Assembly (NCBI GenBank): GCA_945787925.1
Contig: CALZJY010000001.1
Location: forward strand, 1 to 32,744
Reading direction: 5' to 3'
Origin: an uncultured Anaerosporobacter sp.
Lineage (GTDB): Bacteria > Bacillota > Clostridia > Lachnospirales > Lachnospiraceae
DNA: 32,744 nt
The notes below the pieces were generated by a model. That model was not told where the DNA came from, did no database searches, and was given only the letters and a program-made list of their open reading frames with translations. The position numbers were made by a program, and so were the translations under genes. Of this stretch, positions 7,330 through 14,583 are shown one piece after another; the stretch's first letter is position 1; the number at the start of each line of letters is the position of its first letter.

Positions 7330-8454
7330 CTATTGTTTATTTAACAAAAGTTGCTCCATTTTACGAAAATCTTCTTTGGTATAATTACGCTGTGCAAAGT
7401 TGTTAAAGCGATTTGATGGATTTGGTTTCGCTGTGGCATGAGGGCCGGACTGAGGCTGTCTTGCAGTGTAGTTCGTTTTTGCTTGTTTTGCATGTGCCTC
7501 ATCTAGTTTGTTTACATCAGCAATGGATGCGACTTTGTTTTCTGACCAACTTGTCAGTATTTTGTCGGTATAGTTAAAGTCTGGCTTTCCAGTGCGAAGG
7601 AGGGTGCGGTTGCAAGCCTCGATGATTAAATCCAATGAAAGGTTTAAGTGGTTGATCCATTTGTTGATGAATTTAATTTCGATTTCTCCTGGAGTACGGT
7701 TTAAGCCGAATGCTTTGTTGATGGCCTGATATGTCTTGTTGTACTGGTTTGTATAGTGTTTGGCCATTTCCTCCGTCGTAATTCCTTCTTTGGCCCATGT
7801 AAGGGCAACGGACTCAATATATCTGGCATTCTTCTTATTGTTAGAAATACAGTATTCGAATAAGAAGAGAATTAAATCGGAAGAGAATCCCATGCTTTCA
7901 TATAAGAATAGGATTAACTGTAAGTCTGCTGATTTTAATGGACGCTGCATATAGCTTTCTACAGCTCCCATGATTAGTTGTACATTATCGTCCTTGCTAA
8001 GCTCCTCCATTTGAACCTTTGTATACGTAGGTTTTACAAAATCCTCATGGCTATTCATAGAAGGATTAGTAGCGGCAGGTTCACTAGTAGGGGTATGGGC
8101 TGGCGGAAGGGATTCCGGAGCAGCCGTAAAGCTTGCTGGAGCCTGGGAGACAGCGGGTGTTGGATTGTTAAATGTTATATTGGTAATTTGATTGTTTTCA
8201 TCGCGAGTTACAAGGATTAAGTTTACCTTTTCCCAATATGCGATTGCACGCATGATATCTTTCTCGGTGTCATCTAATCGGTCTGCAATCGTGGAAATGG
8301 ACAAATCATAGTAGTGATTGCTTAAACAACGGAGTAAGTAAAGATAAACTTTTACATAAGCACCATTTGCAGTTGGCATATACTGATCGATGAATATATT
8401 AGAAATGATAGTAACGTCATTTGTGTGGTTGGTTTTTAACGATATGGTACTCAT
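7330..8454 (-). CDS. DnaD/DnaB-like replication initiation protein
   Basis: A 374-residue protein of the Firmicute DnaD/DnaB replication-restart and initiation family. It has an N-terminal winged-helix-like region (about 1-100, starting STISLKTNHTNDVTIISNIFID), a Pro/Ala/Ser linker (105-145), and two tandem DnaD C-terminal-type domains (PF07261 type). Each domain carries the diagnostic YxxxIxxxW pattern: YIESVALTW in the first (V in place of I) and YTDKILTSW in the second. A basic Asn/Gln-rich tail follows. Two such domains resemble Bacillus DnaB more than single-domain DnaD. With the downstream AAA+ loader it would recruit and load the replicative helicase after DnaA. Start is fixed by AGGAGG six bases upstream. 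DnaA-box-like repeats lie about 100 bases upstream. Confidence 0.88.
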   Translation of the reverse strand: MSTISLKTNHTNDVTIISNIFIDQYMPTANGAYVKVYLYLLRCLSNHYYDLSISTIADRLDDTEKDIMRAIAYWEKVNLILVTRDENNQITNITFNNPTPAVSQAPASFTAAPESLPPAHTPTSEPAATNPSMNSHEDFVKPTYTKVQMEELSKDDNVQLIMGAVESYMQRPLKSADLQLILFLYESMGFSSDLILFLFEYCISNNKKNARYIESVALTWAKEGITTEEMAKHYTNQYNKTYQAINKAFGLNRTPGEIEIKFINKWINHLNLSLDLIIEACNRTLLRTGKPDFNYTDKILTSWSENKVASIADVNKLDEAHAKQAKTNYTARQPQSGPHATAKPNPSNRFNNFAQRNYTKEDFRKMEQLLLNKQ

Positions 8455-8499
8455 ATATCCTCCTATATCATAATAAATGGTTGTTTCATGGTTACGGTT

Positions 8500-8527
8500 A
8501 TTATAGCACAGAAAAAAGCATCTGCAA
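8500..8527 (-). promoter_or_regulatory. Promoter for the dnaD-dnaC operon
   Basis: On the minus strand, TTGCAG (plus 8522-8527) and perfect TATAAT (plus 8500-8505) with 16-base spacing. A second TATAAT lies at plus 8529-8534; the exact DnaA-box sequence at 8556-8564 sits roughly at its -35 position. Confidence 0.65.
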
Positions 8528-8555
8528 AATTATAGTCGTGTGGTGAAAACTGGTG

Positions 8556-8582
8556 TGTGGATAAAGTGGACAAGGTGGATAA
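8556..8582. promoter_or_regulatory. Three abutting DnaA-box-like 9-mers
   Basis: Read on the plus strand: TGTGGATAA (8556-8564, exact complement of TTATCCACA), AGTGGACAA (8565-8573, two mismatches) and GGTGGATAA (8574-8582, one mismatch). All lie in the same orientation with no spacing between them, directly upstream of the dnaD promoters. Confidence 0.65.
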
Positions 8583-8583
8583 G

Positions 8584-8634
8584 AAAAAAATACAGCCATG
8601 CATAAAAATTAAAAATGCCGGAAAGTGGCTGTAT
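8584..8634 (-). terminator. Second minus-strand terminator after murC
   Basis: A 9-bp stem (8590-8598 with 8626-8634), with an inner GCAT/ATGC pairing, is followed on the minus strand by a run of seven T. The loop is long, so it is less certain than the hairpin at 8682-8732. Confidence 0.6.
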
Positions 8635-8681
8635 AGCTTGAATCTTTGCCAAAAATCTCATCATGATTCCAACTTTGAAAA

Positions 8682-8732
8682 ATAAAAAAATCCACAACCT
8701 TATATGATTTGATTTGTTGATAAGGTTGTGGA
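8682..8732 (-). terminator. Terminator of murC
   Basis: A perfect 12-bp stem (TCCACAACCTTA 8691-8702 with its complement at 8721-8732) is followed on the minus strand by a seven-base T run. The right arm shares sequence with the DnaA-box repeat at 8727-8735. Confidence 0.8.
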
Positions 8733-8744
8733 TAATGTGGATAA
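8727..8744. promoter_or_regulatory. Two abutting exact DnaA boxes
   Basis: TGTGGATAA occurs twice back to back (8727-8735 and 8736-8744), each the exact complement of the consensus TTATCCACA, ending at the base before the murC stop codon. Same orientation as the group at 8556-8582. Confidence 0.7.
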
Positions 8745-10127
8745 CTATTTGTTTAGTAGTGATTCACCGATGGATACAACATCTCCGGCACCCATTGTTA
8801 TCAACAAGTCACCGTTTGTGCATTTCTCTAATAAAAAGCTTTCGATTTCAGAAAAACTTGAGAAATAGTAAGCATCAGTTCCTTTTTCTTTTAATAACTC
8901 TAGAATGTTTCTAGAAGAAATATCTCCTGGGTCTACTTCTCTTGCTGCATAGATATCAGTTAATACTACATGGTCTGCTAAAGATAAGGCTTCTGCAAAT
9001 TCAGGTAAGAACGCTTTCGTTCTTGTATAAGTGTGAGGTTGGAAAACACACCAAATACTATTGGCAGGAAAACGTTTTGCAGATTCTAGGGTAGCTTTGA
9101 TTTCTGTTGGATGATGAGCGTAATCATCAATGATCGTAACGCCTTCACGTTTTCCTTTTAACTGGAAGCGACGGTCTGTACCACGGAACTCAGCTAATCC
9201 TTCTTCGGCTGTTTCGATTGGGATTCCAGTTGTATAAGCAACTGCTAGTGCAGCCATGGAGTTGGAAATGTTGTGTCTTCCGACTACAGATAATTGAATA
9301 CGCTTTTTGAATGTATTGTTGATATATAAATCATAAGATCCAAAACCATCTTTATCAAATTCAATATTATCAGCGGCAAAATAGTCTTTTTCACGATCGA
9401 AACCGTAAGTGATTACTTTGCATGTAAGGTCTTTTGTGATTTCTTCATGATTATCGATTTCACCGTTAATGATCAATGTTCCATCTTCCGGTAGTCTATG
9501 TGCAAACTTGGTGAAAGATGCTCGGATATCGTTGATATCCTTGAAGAAATCCATATGGTCTTCTTCAATATTCAGGATTACGCTGATTTTAGGGAAGAAA
9601 GATAAGAAACTGTTTGTATATTCGCAGGCTTCTGTAATGAAGTTGCCGCTTTTTCCGATTCGTAGATTACCATCGATTGCCTTTAAGATACCACCAACAG
9701 AGATTGTAGGATCTTTTTCAGCAGCTAAGAAGATATGGGATACCATACTAGTAGTAGTAGTTTTTCCATGTGTACCAGAAATGGCAATTGGTGTTTCGTA
9801 ATTTTTCATCACTTGGCCAACCATTTCCGCACGGGAAATCATAGGGATTCCAAGTTCTTTTGCAGCCATGAATTCTGGGTTGTTTTCGCTAATTGCGGCA
9901 GTAAAAACAACTAAATCAATATTTTTTGTAATATTTTCTGCTCTTTGGCCATATATTATATTAATGCCTATTGTTTCTAGATGTTTTGTGATTTTGCTTT
10001 CTTTAGAGTCTGAACCGCTTATAGTAAATCCGATACTATGTAACAATTCAGCAAATCCACTCATACTAATACCACCAATGCCCATGAAATACACGTGGCA
10101 TGGATGCTTAAAGTCAATTTTATACAT
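8745..10127 (-). CDS. murC: UDP-N-acetylmuramate--L-alanine ligase
   Basis: Adds L-alanine to UDP-MurNAc with ATP, the first amino-acid step of the peptidoglycan stem peptide, in the cytoplasm. At 460 residues it has the normal family length. Visible: the N-terminal Rossmann-type UDP-binding motif FMGIGGISMSGFAELL (about 14-29), the ATP-binding loop ISGTHGKTTTTSMVSH (about 115-130), the Mur-ligase central motif NIEEDHMDFF, and the C-terminal domain with RRFQLKG and DDYAHHPTEI. All expected motifs are intact. It is monocistronic, with promoter TTGTAA-16-TATAAT and terminators at 8682-8732 and 8584-8634. The ribosome binding site is weak (TAGGACG). Confidence 0.96.
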   Translation of the reverse strand: MYKIDFKHPCHVYFMGIGGISMSGFAELLHSIGFTISGSDSKESKITKHLETIGINIIYGQRAENITKNIDLVVFTAAISENNPEFMAAKELGIPMISRAEMVGQVMKNYETPIAISGTHGKTTTTSMVSHIFLAAEKDPTISVGGILKAIDGNLRIGKSGNFITEACEYTNSFLSFFPKISVILNIEEDHMDFFKDINDIRASFTKFAHRLPEDGTLIINGEIDNHEEITKDLTCKVITYGFDREKDYFAADNIEFDKDGFGSYDLYINNTFKKRIQLSVVGRHNISNSMAALAVAYTTGIPIETAEEGLAEFRGTDRRFQLKGKREGVTIIDDYAHHPTEIKATLESAKRFPANSIWCVFQPHTYTRTKAFLPEFAEALSLADHVVLTDIYAAREVDPGDISSRNILELLKEKGTDAYYFSSFSEIESFLLEKCTNGDLLITMGAGDVVSIGESLLNK

Positions 10128-10175
10128 AATGAATACACGTCCTATTCTTAATATTTATATAGAGATTATATTGTT

Positions 10176-10203
10176 ATTATAACCATTTGCGTGTAAATTA
10201 CAA
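10176..10203 (-). promoter_or_regulatory. SigA-type promoter for murC
   Basis: On the minus strand, TTGTAA (plus 10198-10203) and perfect TATAAT (plus 10176-10181) with 16-base spacing. Confidence 0.65.
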
Positions 10204-10411
10204 TATAGTTTATACATATAAATATGTATGAACTGGACAAGAAATAGATTCCTGATATATGAATGAATCAATTCAAGTATAAAATTACATGTAAAAAGTA
10301 GAAAATAGTAAATGGAGAAGAAAAAACCATGATTCATTTAACATTCTCTACTAAAAATTACCAATTATAAAGATGTAAAATGGTAAAATAGTAAAAATTT
10401 AGCAAAATTAA

Positions 10412-10440
10412 TTCACATTTTAGAAAAAAGATGGTATAAT
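10412..10440 (+). promoter_or_regulatory. SigA-type promoter for glgC-glgD
   Basis: TTCACA (10412-10417) and perfect TATAAT (10435-10440) with 17-base spacing, 29 bases before the glgC start. Confidence 0.7.
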
Positions 10441-10469
10441 CAAATTATTAAACAACAAGAGGTGATTGC

Positions 10470-11741
10470 ATGATCAAGAAAGAAATGATAGCAATGCTGC
10501 TTGCGGGGGGACAAGGCTCAAGACTAGGTGTCTTGACGGCTAATGTTGCGAAACCTGCAGTCGCTTTTGGTGGAAAGTACAGAATTATTGATTTTCCGTT
10601 AAGTAATTGTATTAATTCAGGGGTAGATACAGTAGGTGTGTTAACACAGTATCAGCCATTAAGACTTAACACACATATTGGAATTGGTATTCCATGGGAT
10701 CTCGATCGTAATATCGGAGGCGTATCGATTCTTCCACCTTATGAAAAGAGTACAAGTAGTGAATGGTACACAGGAACAGCCAATGCTATCTATCAAAACT
10801 TAGAATTTATGGAATATTACAATCCAGAATATGTACTGATTCTAGGTGGAGATCATATTTATAAGATGGATTACGAAGTGATGCTGGAATTCCATAAGGC
10901 GAATAAGGCAGATATTACCTTAGCAACGATTCCAGTACCAATGGAAGAAGCATCAAGATTTGGTGTGGTAATTACAGATGAAAACAAAAAAATTCTGGAA
11001 TTCGAAGAAAAACCAGAAAAGCCAAGAAGCAATTTAGCTTCCATGGGTATTTACATATTTAGTTGGAAAGTGTTAAGAGAAGCGCTGATCACATTAAAAG
11101 ATCAAAAGGGTTGTGACTTTGGTAAACATATTATTCCATATTGCCATGAGCGAGGAGATCGTATTTTTGCATATGAATATAATGGATACTGGAAGGATGT
11201 TGGAACATTAGGTTCTTATTGGGAATCCAATATGGAATTAATCGATTTAGTTCCAGTGTTCAATTTATATGAGGAGTTCTGGAAGATTTACACGAAGAGT
11301 GATATCATTCCACCTCAATATATATCTGAGGATGCCGTAATTGACAAGGCAATCATCGGAGAGGGAACTGAGATTTATGGAAAAGTATATAATTCCGTCA
11401 TCGGTTCTGGCGTAACAATCGAAGAAGGTGTTGAGATACGCGATTCGATCGTTATGAATGGTGTAACGATCGGTAAGAACTGTATCATTGAGAAAGCCAT
11501 CATTGCGGACAATGTAGTGATTGGTGATGATGTTATCATGGGAGAAGGAGAAGAAGTTCCTAACAAATTACGCCCAGATATTTATGCGTTTGGGCTTGTA
11601 ACAATTGGTGAGAACTCTACTGTCCCATCTGGTGTCAAGATTGGAAAGAATACAGCTATTTCAGGAAAGACCACATTAGAGGATTATAAAGAAAACTGCT
11701 TAGAAAGCGGAGAGAATATTATAAAGGCAGGTGAACGGTAA
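10470..11741 (+). CDS. glgC: Glucose-1-phosphate adenylyltransferase, catalytic subunit
   Basis: Makes ADP-glucose from ATP and glucose 1-phosphate, the committed step of bacterial glycogen synthesis. The 423-residue protein has the nucleotidyltransferase motif AGGQGSRLGVLT near the N-terminus, the KPAVAFGGKYRIIDFPLSN segment, the catalytic-Asp region LGGDHIYKMDY (about 129-139), FEEKP and a sugar-contacting YWKDVGT motif. A C-terminal left-handed beta-helix of hexapeptide-like repeats (from about 290) supports oligomerisation and allostery. Start has GAGGTG nine bases upstream. It overlaps glgD by one base (TAATG), so the two are translationally coupled and probably form a heteromer, as known for Firmicute GlgC/GlgD. 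The spore and storage link is general knowledge, not shown here. Confidence 0.96.
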   Translation: MIKKEMIAMLLAGGQGSRLGVLTANVAKPAVAFGGKYRIIDFPLSNCINSGVDTVGVLTQYQPLRLNTHIGIGIPWDLDRNIGGVSILPPYEKSTSSEWYTGTANAIYQNLEFMEYYNPEYVLILGGDHIYKMDYEVMLEFHKANKADITLATIPVPMEEASRFGVVITDENKKILEFEEKPEKPRSNLASMGIYIFSWKVLREALITLKDQKGCDFGKHIIPYCHERGDRIFAYEYNGYWKDVGTLGSYWESNMELIDLVPVFNLYEEFWKIYTKSDIIPPQYISEDAVIDKAIIGEGTEIYGKVYNSVIGSGVTIEEGVEIRDSIVMNGVTIGKNCIIEKAIIADNVVIGDDVIMGEGEEVPNKLRPDIYAFGLVTIGENSTVPSGVKIGKNTAISGKTTLEDYKENCLESGENIIKAGER

Positions 11742-12862
11742 TGCGAGCAATAGGTATTATTTTAGCAGGTGGTAATAGTAATAAGATGGGGAAATTAACT
11801 ACAAGAAGGGCTATTGCAGCAATGCCAATTGCAGGTGGTTACCGTAGTATTGATTTCGCTTTAAGTAATATGTCAAACTCTCATATTCAGAAAGTAGCAG
11901 TGTTTACACAATATAATGCCAAATCATTAAATGAACATTTGAATTCTTCTAAATGGTGGGATTTTGGCCGTAAACAAGGTGGATTGTTCGTATTCACACC
12001 AACAATCACTGCAGATAATGGATTCTGGTTTAGAGGAACAGCTGACGCAATGGCACAAAATATCAGCTTTTTAAAGAATAGCCATGAGCCATATGTTGTA
12101 ATTGCATCAGGAGATGGTGTATATAAGCTGGACTATAACAAAGTTTTAGAGTATCATATAAATAAAAAGGCAGATATCACAATTGTAACAAAACGTGTTC
12201 CTGCAACAGAGGATGCTACACGATTCGGTTGTGTTCAAGTAGATAGCGAGAATCGAATTACTGATTTTGAAGAGAAACCAATTGTTTCTACAGGTAATTT
12301 GGTTTCTGCTGGTATATACATAATCAGAAGAAGACAGTTAATTGAATTTTTAGAAAAAGCAGAAGAAGAAGAGCGTTATGATTTTGTACAAGACATCATC
12401 GTACGCCATAAGAATATCAAGAGAATCTATTCTTATGAATTTGAAGATTACTGGAGCAACATCGCGACAGTAGACTCCTATTTCAAGACAAATATGGATT
12501 TCTTAAACAAAGATATTCGTAATTATTTCTTTAAACAATATCCTGATGTATATTCAAGGATTGAAGATTTGCCACCAGCGAAGTATAATCTAGGTAGCAA
12601 GGTTTCAAACAGCTTGATTTCAAGTGGATGTATCGTCAACGGCGAAGTAAGCAATTCCATCTTGTTTAAGAAAGCATACATAGGGAATAACACAGTTATC
12701 AAGAACTCTATCATCTTAAATGATGTATTTATAGGGGATAACGTCTATATCGAAAATTGTATTGTGGAGAGTAGAGATACGATTCGACCAAATTCAACGT
12801 ACGTAGGAGAACCAGATCATATACGCATCGTTGTGGAGCATAACGAACGATTCGTTCTATAA
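11741..12862 (+). CDS. glgD: GlgD, ADP-glucose pyrophosphorylase regulatory subunit
   Basis: A 373-residue paralogue of GlgC found next to it in Firmicutes. The fold is kept (YRSIDFALSN, FRGTADAMAQN, FEEKP, DYWSNIATVDSY and a C-terminal beta-helix), but the nucleotide loop reads AGGNSNKMGKL where GlgC has AGGQGSRLGVL, losing the key Arg, and the catalytic region reads ASGDGVYKLDY rather than GGDHIYKMDY. This matches the established view that GlgD is not catalytic alone but activates GlgC. The start overlaps the glgC stop codon (TAATG). The final codons contain a short inverted repeat GAACGA-T-TCGTTC (12845-12857). Confidence 0.94.
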   Translation: MRAIGIILAGGNSNKMGKLTTRRAIAAMPIAGGYRSIDFALSNMSNSHIQKVAVFTQYNAKSLNEHLNSSKWWDFGRKQGGLFVFTPTITADNGFWFRGTADAMAQNISFLKNSHEPYVVIASGDGVYKLDYNKVLEYHINKKADITIVTKRVPATEDATRFGCVQVDSENRITDFEEKPIVSTGNLVSAGIYIIRRRQLIEFLEKAEEEERYDFVQDIIVRHKNIKRIYSYEFEDYWSNIATVDSYFKTNMDFLNKDIRNYFFKQYPDVYSRIEDLPPAKYNLGSKVSNSLISSGCIVNGEVSNSILFKKAYIGNNTVIKNSIILNDVFIGDNVYIENCIVESRDTIRPNSTYVGEPDHIRIVVEHNERFVL

Positions 12863-12923
12863 TTTACAATATAATATATATAATTATCAAAATACTATAT
12901 CGCTAAAAGGGGGTACTAAAATA

Positions 12924-13202
12924 ATGCAGATCACTGACGTTAGAGTACGAAAGGTAGCCAAAGAAGGAAAAATGAAAGCAGTTGTGTCTATTACACTTGA
13001 CAACGAATTCGTTGTACATGATATCAAGGTAATAGAAGGCGAGAAAGGTCTTTTCATCGCAATGCCAAGCAGAAGAGCAGGAGATGGAGAATATCGTGAT
13101 ATTGCTCATCCGATCAATTCAGAAACTCGTGAAAAAATTCAAAAAATTATTATTGAAAAATATGAAGTTGCATTAGCAGAAAGCGATTCTGAAGAAGAAT
13201 AG
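12924..13202 (+). CDS. spoVG: Septation protein / RNA-binding regulator SpoVG
   Basis: A 92-residue SpoVG with the family start MQITDVRVRKV, the VVSITLDNEFVVHDIKVIEG core and the FIAMPSRRAGDGEYRDIAHPI signature. SpoVG affects asymmetric septation and sporulation and binds nucleic acids in several Firmicutes. The ATG at 12924 is chosen over an in-frame upstream ATG at 12831 (inside glgD) because the family starts here and AAAAGGGGG lies about ten bases upstream. It is 61 bases after glgD; a TATAAT at 12870-12875 could give it its own promoter, but no good -35 was found. Its acidic C-terminus (ESDSEEE) is common in the family. Confidence 0.95.
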   Translation: MQITDVRVRKVAKEGKMKAVVSITLDNEFVVHDIKVIEGEKGLFIAMPSRRAGDGEYRDIAHPINSETREKIQKIIIEKYEVALAESDSEEE

Positions 13203-13268
13203 GTTTCATGGCTAAGTAAAATAGATACTACATCTAGGGTACTAGCTGTGATGGACAAGCAATTCAAG

Positions 13269-13304
13269 AAGAGGACGTCCTATGTTAGGACATCCTCTTT
13301 TCTT
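13269..13304 (+). terminator. Terminator after spoVG
   Basis: A 14-bp stem with one mismatch (13269-13282 with 13286-13299), a TGT loop and a T-rich tail, about 66 bases after the spoVG stop. Confidence 0.8.
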
Positions 13305-13370
13305 ATCGTAGGGGAAATTACGAAGGAAGTGGAATGGTTAGAGAAAAATGATATATGATTAGGAGGGGCT

Positions 13371-14231
13371 ATGAAAACTCTTGGTAAAATCACAGTTCTA
13401 CTTGGAATAATTGCACTTCTTACATATATATTAGTAGATAAATATCATTTGACAATGTACTTCAGGAGCTGGTCGGAAGAAGACATCATGTCATATAATG
13501 ATGAGTTTGTAAATAAGCTACGAGATGCAATGCTCGATCGGCAGGAGTCGGTGGAGCTGTCCTACCGAGGAGATTCTACCCAGGTACATGAATTCGTAGG
13601 CGAGGCAATCAACAAGGTGTTTGAGATGGATGATTCGAACACTACCTCGGATTTTGACTATTTAAAGTATTGTTACCTTGGAACGGAAATCAAGATTCAA
13701 GGGATGCTAGATTCGTACGTAGTGACGTATCGGTTTCAGTATAATGAGACAAAGGAGCAGACAAAACAGGTGGATCAAAGAATCGCCTCATGGATGAAAG
13801 CGATGAAACTTTCACAAAAGAGTGAATATGAAAAGATTAAGGCGATTCACGATTTTATTGTTAATAATGCGACATATGATGTGGAAGGAAAGAAGAATTC
13901 TGCGTATGAGAACTTGATCCATCAGAGTTCCGTGTGTCAAGGATATGCGCTGGTGACTTATAAAATGATGAAAGAGGCAGGAATCGATTGCAGGATTATC
14001 ACTGGAGAAGGAAAAGGAATCAGTCATGCATGGAATATCGTGAAGCTAAATAGCAGATGGTATAATATCGATTGTACTTGGGATGATCCGGTGTCTCCAG
14101 ATAAGAAGCCACATTTGGAATATACGTATTTCCTGAAGTCCAATCGAGATTTTACTGACCATATTCCGGATAAGGAGTTTAAAACAGAAGCATTTCGCGA
14201 AAAATATAAGATGGCAGAAGAATCATATTGA
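13371..14231 (+). CDS. Membrane-anchored transglutaminase-like protein
   Basis: A 286-residue protein with an N-terminal hydrophobic anchor or uncleaved signal (about residues 7-24, KITVLLGIIALLTYILV) and a transglutaminase-like (cysteine protease fold) domain after about residue 145. The likely triad is visible: Cys189 in SVCQGYA, His219 in SHAWN and Asp234 in NIDCTWDDP. Such proteins in clostridia are extracytoplasmic and often act on proteins or cell wall, but the substrate cannot be read from sequence. The part between anchor and catalytic domain (30-145) is not recognised. AGGAGGGG precedes the start. It is monocistronic between terminators. Confidence 0.85.
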   Translation: MKTLGKITVLLGIIALLTYILVDKYHLTMYFRSWSEEDIMSYNDEFVNKLRDAMLDRQESVELSYRGDSTQVHEFVGEAINKVFEMDDSNTTSDFDYLKYCYLGTEIKIQGMLDSYVVTYRFQYNETKEQTKQVDQRIASWMKAMKLSQKSEYEKIKAIHDFIVNNATYDVEGKKNSAYENLIHQSSVCQGYALVTYKMMKEAGIDCRIITGEGKGISHAWNIVKLNSRWYNIDCTWDDPVSPDKKPHLEYTYFLKSNRDFTDHIPDKEFKTEAFREKYKMAEESY

Positions 14232-14583
14232 TAAAAAGTCTAGCTACAAGTATCATAAAAAAGTAACATTGTTTATAATATAACAATTACAAAAGCATCA
14301 TTCACATAGGAATGGTGCTTTTGTTATGGGGGCAGAATGACAATATATCATGATAAACCTATAAAAACACTAGTAAAACAATATATAAAAAAGACATAAT
14401 ACAATAGTAATCGACAATATTCGATAAGAATGTTTAAGAAAATAATAGAAATTATTCTTATTATGTGATAAAATTAACTTTGCGACCAATGAATAGACAA
14501 ACTTCTCTATTTTTTGGGTAATTTTCTCGGTTGAGAGAAAGTTGCCAAATATAATTAATTAAATGAAAGAAAGAGGGATTACA
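14232..14583. other. Intergenic region upstream of the rnf operon
   Basis: Holds the terminator of the transglutaminase gene, then about 250 AT-rich bases. A TATAAT lies at 14550-14555 with only a poor -35. A Rex-like imperfect dyad lies at 14463-14480, and a 6-bp hairpin TTTCTC/GAGAAA at about 14524-14540. No open reading frame is supported. Confidence 0.5.
14289..14326 (+). terminator. Terminator after the transglutaminase gene
   Basis: A stem of about 15 bp (ACAAAAGCATCATTC paired with GAATGGTGCTTTTGT, one wobble) around an ACATAG-type loop. It is almost symmetric and could act on both strands. Confidence 0.7.

Larger units (their letters stand above)
10128..10469. other. Divergent murC / glgC intergenic region
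   Basis: The very AT-rich 342-base gap holds the murC promoter on the left and the glgC promoter on the right. An inverted repeat ATACATA/TATGTAT (10212-10229) lies just upstream of the murC -35. Three tandem 8-mers of the form GTAAAAtn occur at 10375-10398, upstream of the glgC promoter. No gene is supported. Confidence 0.5.

Noticed and set aside
8556..8744. Second chromosomal origin (oriC)
   Set aside because: DnaA-box-like repeats are present, but there is no dnaA/dnaN gene, and a clear unwinding element could not be assigned in this AT-rich gap.
9469..9801. 110-codon plus-strand open frame inside murC
   Set aside because: Antisense to a complete murC, no ribosome binding site and no recognisable domain.
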